Source of the DNA: an uncultured Arcobacter sp.
Lineage (GTDB): Bacteria; Campylobacterota; Campylobacteria; Campylobacterales; Arcobacteraceae
Assembly (NCBI GenBank): GCA_913054415.1
Contig: CAJXII010000066.1
Coordinates: 1 to 8,552 of the forward strand
Direction: 5' to 3'
Length of the DNA stretch: 8,552 nt
The position numbers and the translations under genes were made by a program. Below, one piece after another: positions 1-6,298 of the stretch. Within the stretch, counting starts at the first letter, position 1. Every line of letters starts with the position of its first letter. The notes beneath the pieces were generated by a model, which searched no databases, had not been told where the DNA came from, and saw only the letters and a list, made by a program, of their open reading frames with translations.

Positions 1-52
1 CCTAATTATAGAGTAATTTGGCTTGTTGTCTAATTGGGTATGGATTTATTAG

Positions 53-1138
53 GGTAAAAGAAATGTATTATTAAATCCTGGACCTGCAACTACAACCAAT
101 AGTGTAAAATTAGCTCAAGTAGTTCCAGATATTTGCCCAAGAGAAAAAGAGTTTGGGGATTTGATGGAGTATATTTCAGCAGAACTTACTAAAATAGTTG
201 CAAACACTAAGAAATATACAACTGTACTTTTTGGTGGAAGTGGAACAGCAGTAGTTGAATCAGTTATATCTTCAGTAGTGCCATATAATAAAACAGTATT
301 GATAGTAAACAATGGTGCTTATGGAAAACGAATGTGTCAAATAGCAGATGCTTATGATATGAACTATATAGAGTTTAAATCTTCACCTATTAAACCAATT
401 AATCTAAAAAAACTAAAAAAGGTTATAAAAGAGAATAATAATATATCACACTTAGCAGTAATTCACAATGAAACTACAACAGGATTGCTTAATAATCTTG
501 ATGATTTAGGACAAATTGCTAAAAAATATAACTTAAAGTTTATAGTAGATGCAATGAGTTCTTATGTAGCAATACCCATAGATATGAAAAAACAAAATAT
601 TCACTATCTACTTGCAAGTTCAAATAAAAATATACAAGGTATGGCAGGAATAGGCTTTGTAATAGCAAATAAAAAATATCTCAAAAAACTAGAAGATATA
701 AAACCTAGAAATTTTTACTTAGATCTTTTTGCCCAATATGAAAGTTTTATAAAATCTCACCAAATGAGATTTACTCCACCAGTTCAAACTCTATATGCTC
801 TAAAACAAGCGATAATAGAAACTAAAAAAGAGGGTGTAAAAAATAGATATAAAAGATATAGTAAATCTTGGAAAACTTTAACAAATTTTTTGAAAAAAAA
901 TAATCTTAAATATTTAGTAGATGATCGGTATCACTCTAAAATAATCACCTCTATTTTTATACCCAATGGAATAGACTTTAATAATATGCATGATTATTTT
1001 TATAAAAAAGACTTTACTATATATCCTGGTAAAGTAGAAAAATTCAATACTTTTAGAATTGCTAATATTGGGCAAATTGATTATAAAGATATGAAAAAAT
1101 TTATTAAACTTTTTAAAAAATATTTGGATCAAATATGA
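53..1138 (+). CDS. phnW: 2-aminoethylphosphonate--pyruvate transaminase (5' end broken or unresolved)
   Basis: PLP-dependent class V aminotransferase interconverting phosphonoacetaldehyde plus alanine with AEP plus pyruvate. In a biosynthetic setting it makes AEP for attachment to glycans or lipids; it acts in the cytoplasm. Counting from codon 53, the conserved N-terminus KRNVLLNPGPATTT is at residues 2-15, the cofactor-phosphate loop FGGSGT at 60-65, HNETTTG at 138-144, the PLP-ring aspartate D166 in VDAMSSY, the Schiff-base lysine K192 in SSNKN, and the substrate-binding arginine R335 in FRIANIG. The 361 residues match the full family length. The frame is open only from 53: TAG lies at 50-52 and no ATG, GTG or TTG occurs before TTG 161/ATG 164, which would delete the conserved N-terminus. 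The domain may be the C-terminal half of a disrupted cytidylyltransferase-transaminase (PntC-AEPT) fusion, or its start may be masked by an indel. The stop overlaps the next gene's start (ATGA, 1135-1138). Confidence 0.85.
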   Translation, partial: GKRNVLLNPGPATTTNSVKLAQVVPDICPREKEFGDLMEYISAELTKIVANTKKYTTVLFGGSGTAVVESVISSVVPYNKTVLIVNNGAYGKRMCQIADAYDMNYIEFKSSPIKPINLKKLKKVIKENNNISHLAVIHNETTTGLLNNLDDLGQIAKKYNLKFIVDAMSSYVAIPIDMKKQNIHYLLASSNKNIQGMAGIGFVIANKKYLKKLEDIKPRNFYLDLFAQYESFIKSHQMRFTPPVQTLYALKQAIIETKKEGVKNRYKRYSKSWKTLTNFLKKNNLKYLVDDRYHSKIITSIFIPNGIDFNNMHDYFYKKDFTIYPGKVEKFNTFRIANIGQIDYKDMKKFIKLFKKYLDQI

Positions 1139-2547
1139 AAACAGTATTTGTATATGGTGATTTTAATATTTTACACCCAGGGCATTTAAGGCTTTTAAAA
1201 TTTGCAAAGGAGAGTGGCGATAAACTAATCGTTGGGGTAAATAGTGATAAACTCACATCAAATAAAGGGATAGATGAACAAACAAGATTAGAATCAATAA
1301 AAGCTACAAGTTATGTAGATGAAGCCTTTATCCTTAATACTGAAGCAGTTGATTATATCAAACAAACAAAGCCTGATATTGTAGTAAAAGGGAAAGAACA
1401 TCAAACTATGCAAAATCCTGAACTTGATATACTTAACTCTTATGGTGGTAAGCTTATATTTAGTTCAGGTCAAATTGGTTTCTCTTCACTTGATCTACTC
1501 AAAGATGATAAATATCTATCACATAATATATCACATAATATTCAGTTTTTAAATAGACATAAAATTGATTTTGATGATCTAAAAGATATTGTAAATAGAT
1601 TTTCTCAATTAAATATTTTAGTTATTGGAGATACGATTGTAGATGAATATATCACTTGTGAACCATTGGGAATGAGTGCTGAAGATCCTACTATTGTAGT
1701 ATCTCCACTTTTAAATGATAAATTTATAGGTGGAGCCGCAATAGTTGCTAGTCATGCAAAAACATTAGGAGCAAATGTCCAATTTATCTCAGTATTAGGT
1801 GAAGATGAAAATTTTGATTATGTAAAAAATGGCTTAGAAAAACTTGATATTGATTTATCTTTATTTAAGGACTCAACTAGACCAACTACACTAAAACAAA
1901 GATTTAGAGCAAATGGTAAAACACTTTTGAGGGTAAATCATCTAAAACAACATAGTATTGAAAAAAATATAGAAACTAAAATATTAAATAATATAAAAAA
2001 TAATATCAAAGATATAGATTTGATTATATTTTCAGATTTTAGTTATGGAGTTTTGACTAATAATTTAATCAACTCTATTGTATCTTTAGGCAAACAATAT
2101 AATACCTTTATGGTAGCAGATTCACAAAGCTCTTCACAAATTGGAGATATAAGTAAATTTCAAGATATGACACTAGTAACTCCAACAGAAAGAGAGATAA
2201 GACTTTCTTTAAATGATTTTGATTCAGGGCTTGTTGTATTATCTGATAATCTAATAAAAAAATCAAATCCAAAATATATATTTACCACTTTAGGAGCTGA
2301 GGGTGTTATGATATATAATAGCACAAAAGAAAATCTTTTAACAGATAATATAACAGCTCTTGGTAATATAGTAAAAGATGTAAGTGGTGCAGGGGATTCT
2401 CTTTTAACTTCTAGCTCTATGGCTCTTTGTGTAGGGGCTTCTATTTGGCAAAGTGCATATTTAGGCAGTATTGCATCTGCTATTCAAGTAAGCCGTGTAG
2501 GAAATATACCTATAAAAAAAGATGAAATTTTAAAAGAGTTACATTAA
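1135..2547 (+). CDS. HldE-like bifunctional nucleotidyltransferase / PfkB-family heptose-7-phosphate kinase, reversed domain order
   Basis: Two-domain cytoplasmic enzyme of 470 residues. Residues 1-125 are an HxGH nucleotidyltransferase of the RfaE-C/TagD type: GDFNILHPGH at 8-17 with H14 and H17, NSD at 36-38, PDIVVKGKEH at 80-89. Residues 158-470 are a PfkB/ribokinase-family kinase like the HldE kinase domain: GDTIVDEY at 165-172, GG at 199-200, SDFSYG at 300-305, TPTERE at 349-354, GAEG at 387-390, and GAGD at 418-421 with catalytic base D421. Canonical HldE has the kinase first and the adenylyltransferase second. The likely role is 1-phosphorylation and nucleotide activation of a heptose-7-phosphate-like sugar, but the true substrate is unknown. 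The usual ISSTxxR-like segment ending the nucleotidyltransferase is represented only by FSSLDLL (116-122), so the specificity or activity of that half is less certain. It is coupled by overlap to both neighbours. Confidence 0.85.
   Translation: MKTVFVYGDFNILHPGHLRLLKFAKESGDKLIVGVNSDKLTSNKGIDEQTRLESIKATSYVDEAFILNTEAVDYIKQTKPDIVVKGKEHQTMQNPELDILNSYGGKLIFSSGQIGFSSLDLLKDDKYLSHNISHNIQFLNRHKIDFDDLKDIVNRFSQLNILVIGDTIVDEYITCEPLGMSAEDPTIVVSPLLNDKFIGGAAIVASHAKTLGANVQFISVLGEDENFDYVKNGLEKLDIDLSLFKDSTRPTTLKQRFRANGKTLLRVNHLKQHSIEKNIETKILNNIKNNIKDIDLIIFSDFSYGVLTNNLINSIVSLGKQYNTFMVADSQSSSQIGDISKFQDMTLVTPTEREIRLSLNDFDSGLVVLSDNLIKKSNPKYIFTTLGAEGVMIYNSTKENLLTDNITALGNIVKDVSGAGDSLLTSSSMALCVGASIWQSAYLGSIASAIQVSRVGNIPIKKDEILKELH
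1519..1542 (+). repeat. 12-bp tandem duplication in the interdomain linker
   Basis: The 12-mer TCACATAATATA is followed directly by TCACATAATATT (one mismatch). In frame it encodes SHNI twice, at residues 129-136 of the HldE-like protein, in the stretch joining the nucleotidyltransferase and kinase domains. Being a multiple of three it keeps the frame. Confidence 0.8.
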
Positions 2548-3776
2548 TGAGAGCATTATTACTATCTGCTGGAGAAGGCACAAGATTAAGACCTATTACA
2601 AATAATATTCCAAAATGTTTAGTTCCTATAAACGGAAAACCACTTTTAGAGTATTGGTTAGAAAATCTAACACAAGCAGGAATAAATGAGTTTTTAATAA
2701 ACACTCACTATTTAGCAGATCAAGTTAAAGAGTTTGTAACAACAAGTAAATACAAAAATAATATCACTTTAGTTTATGAAAAAGAGCTTTTAAATACAGG
2801 TGGAACAGTTTTAGCAAATAAAGAGTTTTTTAAAAATGAACCTTTTATGTTAGTTCATGCTGATAATCTATCATTTTGTGATTTTAATACTTTTATAAAT
2901 ACACATAACAATAGACCAAAAGAATGCGAAATAACTATGATGTTATTTAAAAGTGATGATCCAAGTAGTTGTGGTATAGTAGAAATAGATGAAAATAATA
3001 TAGTGCAAAAGTTTTATGAAAAAGTTCCAAATCCACCATCAAATCTAGCAAATGGTGCTGTTTATATTTGTGAACCATCAATTATAAATTTTATGGAACA
3101 ATTAGATAAAAAAGATATTGATTTTTCACTAGATATAATTCCCGCTTATTTAGGAAAAATTAATATATTTTTAAATAATATTTACCACAGAGATATTGGC
3201 AATCCAATTAGTTATGGTTTGGCTCAAGTTGAAATGAATACCCATATCAAAACACCAATTAAAGCAGTTTTTTTAGATCGTGACGGAGTAATTAATGAAG
3301 ATTATGGTTATGTTTATAAACAAAAAGATTTTAAGTTTAAAAAAAATATATTTGCCCTTTTAAAATATTATCAACAACAAGGTTATAAACTTTTTATAGT
3401 TACAAATCAATCAGGAATTGCTAGAGGATATTATAGTGTAGATGATTTTACTAAACTGATGGATTGGGTTAAAACTAAATTTTTAGAACAAAATATTACT
3501 ATCACAGATATAGCTTTTTGCCCACATCACCCAGATATTAATAAAGAGTGTAATTGTAGAAAACCAAAGCCTGGTATGATCTTAAATTTAGCTTCAAAAT
3601 ATAATATTGATCTAAAATCATCTATTTTAATAGGAGACAATCAAAGTGATATATTAGCTGCTAAAAATGCTAATATCAAACATACTATTTTAGTCAATAA
3701 AGAAACAGATTACAAAGTAATATTATCCAAATACTCTAACTCTTCCCCTGCAAATATGATAGCATCTATACAATAA
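2547..3776 (+). CDS. gmhB: Sugar-1-phosphate nucleotidyltransferase (HddC/RmlA-like) fused to GmhB-type heptose-bisphosphate 7-phosphatase
   Basis: 409-residue fusion. Residues 1-230 are a nucleotidyltransferase of the HddC/RmlA/MPG family: GEGTRLRP at 9-16, PKCLVPINGKP at 22-32, HADN with probable metal ligand D106. Residues 237-385 are a HAD phosphatase of the GmhB family: nucleophile and acid/base D244 and D246 in LDRDGV, T286 in VTNQSG, K339, and D364 in IGDNQSD. They also have the GmhB zinc site, C325, H327, C335 and C337, followed by RKPKPGM. The expected roles are removal of the 7-phosphate from a heptose-1,7-bisphosphate and nucleotide activation of the resulting 1-phosphate (GDP in known HddC), so one protein would do the last two steps of an activated-heptose pathway. 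The start is ATG 2547 in TAATG, preceded by AAAGAG. The last 20 or so residues run antisense through the end of yraN and look unlike a conserved HAD tail. Nucleotide and sugar specificity are inferred. Confidence 0.88.
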   Translation: MRALLLSAGEGTRLRPITNNIPKCLVPINGKPLLEYWLENLTQAGINEFLINTHYLADQVKEFVTTSKYKNNITLVYEKELLNTGGTVLANKEFFKNEPFMLVHADNLSFCDFNTFINTHNNRPKECEITMMLFKSDDPSSCGIVEIDENNIVQKFYEKVPNPPSNLANGAVYICEPSIINFMEQLDKKDIDFSLDIIPAYLGKINIFLNNIYHRDIGNPISYGLAQVEMNTHIKTPIKAVFLDRDGVINEDYGYVYKQKDFKFKKNIFALLKYYQQQGYKLFIVTNQSGIARGYYSVDDFTKLMDWVKTKFLEQNITITDIAFCPHHPDINKECNCRKPKPGMILNLASKYNIDLKSSILIGDNQSDILAAKNANIKHTILVNKETDYKVILSKYSNSSPANMIASIQ

Positions 3777-4039
3777 TCAACATTAAGTTTTTTTATTTGA
3801 ATATAATACTCTACACTTCTTTTGAGTTTTGATAATTTTGCAGGAGTTATATTATAAACCGCCTCAAAAGTTTCACCACTTTTTATCTCAATAAAATGAT
3901 AAACACTATTTTTAGAAGCTATTATATCTATCTCCCCTATCTTTTTGGCATAAAAATTTCTTTCAATTATGGTATATCCATTTGAGGATAAAAACGAAAC
4001 TGCTTTATCTTCAAAATAGTTCCCTTTAGACCTGCTCAA
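3710..4039 (-). CDS. yraN: YraN family protein (UPF0102), predicted nuclease-fold
   Basis: 109-residue UPF0102/YraN protein, normal length for the family. It has the family's restriction-endonuclease-like core: an N-terminal helix with KGNYFEDKA (residues 5-13), then IERNFYAKKIGEIDIIA (about 25-41) and FIEIKS (about 49-54), giving the E/D...E-x-K pattern of that fold. The cellular role is not established; a nucleic-acid processing role is usually proposed. The start is TTG at 4039: a TGA stop lies directly upstream in frame, the resulting MSRSKG N-terminus is typical of YraN, and GAGG sits 6 nt upstream. The gene begins inside the end of the fdhA-like gene (14-bp overlap) and ends 67 bp inside the convergent gmhB fusion. 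Confidence 0.9.
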   Translation of the reverse strand: MSRSKGNYFEDKAVSFLSSNGYTIIERNFYAKKIGEIDIIASKNSVYHFIEIKSGETFEAVYNITPAKLSKLKRSVEYYIQIKKLNVDYCIDAIIFAGEELEYLDNITL

Positions 4040-6101
4040 TCACAACCTCAACACTTTTAAATCTAGCAGTTTGCACAAGCTCATCACACTCATCTCCAAA
4101 AAGATGATTTATATGAGATATTTTATGATGAAATGTGCAAAATAAAGTTCCTTTTTTCAATGTTTTTACAAACTTAATAGGCAATGGTGTAGTTTGCCCA
4201 TAAGCTGATTTTAGTATCACTTTATCAGATTTTATTTTATCTTGATCTTCTATTGAGATTTGAACAACATCTTGAGGATATTTTTTATTTAATGTTTCAG
4301 ATTTATTTGTTTGAGCTGAATTATTGTATTGAACTATTGTTCTTCCTGTTGTAAGATAAAATTTATCATCACTAACATTTGTTACTAATTTTTCAATTTG
4401 CTCTCTTAGTTTATATTGATTATATTGAAATACTGCCAATCCATCATCTGTCCTAAAACTATCAATATGAAGTATTGGTGTATCATTTTTAGATATTGGC
4501 CACTGCATCCCTCTACTTCTATTTTTGGTTAATTTAATATAACTAGCTCCAGCAAATCGCTTAGGTGCATTTACCCTTACCTCTTCCCAAACATCATTGC
4601 TATCATTGTATAAAAATTCACCTTTTATCTTATTTTCAATATCTCTTAAAACTTCCCAATCATCAGGAAGATCACTATTTACAAGAGGTTGAGAAAGATG
4701 TAATCTTCTCATAGCATTGACATAAACTCCTGTTTTTTCATAAGCTGATTTTACCCCAAAAACAATATGAGCTTTTTGTGCTATATCATTTAAAAATAGA
4801 TCTTGCACAACTATAAGATCAAGATTTTCTATCGCTTTTTTTATTTTATTTTGATTTGGATGGATATGTGTTAGATCTTCTCCCATAACATACAATGATT
4901 TTATCTTATTATCTACCATAGCATCTATTGCATCAGTAGTTGTAAGTCCAACTTTTTTAGGTTGTTCATAATCAGGATCATAATATGGCAAACATCCCAT
5001 ATCACAAGCACCTTGAACATTATTTTGCCCACGAAGTGGCATAAGCCCTGCCCCTTGTTTCCCAATATTTCCTGTAAGTATTGCTAAGTTTGCTAAAGCC
5101 ATTACAGCATAGCTACCATCTAAATGTTCAGTAATTCCAAGCCCCCAAAAAATCATAGATTTACTTATCGCATAATCTTTAGCAATTTTTGGCAAACTAT
5201 TAGCTAAACTCTCATACCCTTTTACTTGCCTAAAAAACTCAGGATTAGCATATTTATCTTCAAGTATAGATTTTTTATAAATCTCAAACTCTTTTGTTCT
5301 TGTCTTGATAAACTCTTGATCATAAAGTTTTTCTTTTATTATCACATAAGCCAACATATTCAATATCAATAAATTAGCTTCATAAGGGATAATATCATCA
5401 TAATCAGAGTATTTATGCAACTGAATATGTCGCACATCCAATACTGCTAATTTACAACTTTTTTTCCTTACAGCTTCTAAAATACGATTTGCTACTATTG
5501 GGTGTGCTTCTGTAGTATTTGACCCCATAACAAGGATAAATTCACTATGAAATATATCATCATAAGGGTTTGTAGCAGCACCTTCACCTATAACTTTTTT
5601 CATACCCGATAAACTAGGACTATGACAAACTCTAGCACAATTATCTATATTTGCTGATTGCATAGTTTGCCGTGTAAATTTTTGTAAAGTATAAGCACTC
5701 TCACAAGATGTTCTTGCTCCACCTGTGGCGAAAAATGAATCTTCACCATATTGATATTTTATCTCACTTAATTTCCAAGCTACCAATGATGTAGCAAACT
5801 CATAACTTGATTTAAACCATACATCATCTATAAGTTGTAAAGTGTGACTTCTAGCTTTTAACTCTCTTGGCATAGCTTCAAAATTATCTTTAATAAAAGA
5901 TTTTTTTATCATCACATCTTTTAGTCTATCTTCACTATGAACAAAATGGTAACCATTTTTACCTTTGATACACAATTTACCACGACTTACATGTCCATCT
6001 GTTTGAGCATAAATTTTTTCAATTTTATTATCTTTTACTTTTGCAGTAATATCACAACCAACACCACAATATGTGCAAACAGATCCTATATCTACCATCA
6101 T
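4026..6101 (-). CDS. fdhA: Formate dehydrogenase alpha-like molybdopterin oxidoreductase (cysteine type)
   Basis: 691-residue Mo/W-bisMGD oxidoreductase, near the length of E. coli FdhF (715). Residues 9-16 CTYCGVGC plus C44 in GKLCIKG form the N-terminal [4Fe-4S] site. NCARVCH at 154-160 aligns with the FdhF active site (ARV-Sec-H), with C159 (TGT codon) replacing selenocysteine and H160 kept. RGQNNVQGACDMG at 357-369 carries the conserved formate-dehydrogenase arginine. The C-terminal part (roughly 570-691, with TGRTIVQYN and LFGDECDELVQTARFK) is the molybdopterin dinucleotide-binding domain. There is no twin-arginine signal, so it should be cytoplasmic. The likely reaction is formate oxidation or CO2 reduction, but no electron-transfer partner subunit (FdhB, NuoEF-like or hydrogenase) or FdhD is nearby, so the acceptor is unknown. 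Two adjacent ATGs (6101, 6098) are possible starts; the Shine-Dalgarno spacing favours 6098. It overlaps thiS upstream and yraN downstream. Confidence 0.88.
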   Translation of the reverse strand: MMVDIGSVCTYCGVGCDITAKVKDNKIEKIYAQTDGHVSRGKLCIKGKNGYHFVHSEDRLKDVMIKKSFIKDNFEAMPRELKARSHTLQLIDDVWFKSSYEFATSLVAWKLSEIKYQYGEDSFFATGGARTSCESAYTLQKFTRQTMQSANIDNCARVCHSPSLSGMKKVIGEGAATNPYDDIFHSEFILVMGSNTTEAHPIVANRILEAVRKKSCKLAVLDVRHIQLHKYSDYDDIIPYEANLLILNMLAYVIIKEKLYDQEFIKTRTKEFEIYKKSILEDKYANPEFFRQVKGYESLANSLPKIAKDYAISKSMIFWGLGITEHLDGSYAVMALANLAILTGNIGKQGAGLMPLRGQNNVQGACDMGCLPYYDPDYEQPKKVGLTTTDAIDAMVDNKIKSLYVMGEDLTHIHPNQNKIKKAIENLDLIVVQDLFLNDIAQKAHIVFGVKSAYEKTGVYVNAMRRLHLSQPLVNSDLPDDWEVLRDIENKIKGEFLYNDSNDVWEEVRVNAPKRFAGASYIKLTKNRSRGMQWPISKNDTPILHIDSFRTDDGLAVFQYNQYKLREQIEKLVTNVSDDKFYLTTGRTIVQYNNSAQTNKSETLNKKYPQDVVQISIEDQDKIKSDKVILKSAYGQTTPLPIKFVKTLKKGTLFCTFHHKISHINHLFGDECDELVQTARFKSVEVVIEQV
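4046..4049 (-). promoter_or_regulatory. Shine-Dalgarno for yraN, supporting the TTG start
   Basis: GAGG on the minus strand, six bases before TTG 4039, inside the last codons of the fdhA-like gene. It supports the non-ATG start, since no other in-frame start lies between the preceding TGA and the conserved residues. Confidence 0.55.
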
Positions 6102-6298
6102 CCACCCCCTACAAACTGTAGTAATTCTACCCTATCACCATCTTGCGGTATAAAAGTTTTCCAATCATCTTTTTTAACTATTTGCATATTAACAGCACTA
6201 GCCATCACCTTATCTTCTATTTGTAACTCTTTGATAATATCACCTAAGCTTTTATCATCTTCAAACTCTTTGTGGTCACCATTTATGATCAATTTCAT
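6098..6298 (-). CDS. thiS: Sulfur carrier protein ThiS
   Basis: 66-residue ubiquitin-like sulfur carrier. The pattern NMQIVKKDDW (37-46), QDGDRVELLQ (52-61) and terminal VGGG matches ThiS closely (E. coli: NQQIVPREQW, QDGDQILLFQ, ending AGG). In known systems the C-terminal glycine is adenylated by ThiF and converted to a thiocarboxylate that gives sulfur to the thiazole synthase ThiG for thiamine. No other thi gene is in the window. It starts at ATG 6298, overlaps the midA stop by ATGA, and is preceded by AGGA at 6306-6309 with 7-nt spacing. ThiS versus MoaD: the NxQIV...W segment favours ThiS, though placement directly before a molybdoenzyme gene leaves a MoaD-like or dedicated sulfur-relay role open. 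Confidence 0.9.
   Translation of the reverse strand: MKLIINGDHKEFEDDKSLGDIIKELQIEDKVMASAVNMQIVKKDDWKTFIPQDGDRVELLQFVGGG
6105..6110 (-). promoter_or_regulatory. Shine-Dalgarno for the fdhA-like gene, embedded in the thiS glycine tail
   Basis: AGGGGG on the minus strand, three bases before ATG 6101 and six before ATG 6098. These bases are also part of the thiS codons for the C-terminal Val-Gly-Gly-Gly, so the reactive thiS tail doubles as the ribosome-binding site of the next gene. Confidence 0.6.

Noticed and set aside
63..74. ATG at 63 behind AGGG as a start for the transaminase
   Set aside because: It has good Shine-Dalgarno spacing but is in a different frame (three codons then TAA at 72-74), and it would drop the conserved KRN residues even after frame correction.
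5625..5627. Possible selenocysteine codon at the formate dehydrogenase active site
   Set aside because: The codon is TGT on the coding strand, so the residue is ordinary cysteine and no SECIS element is needed.
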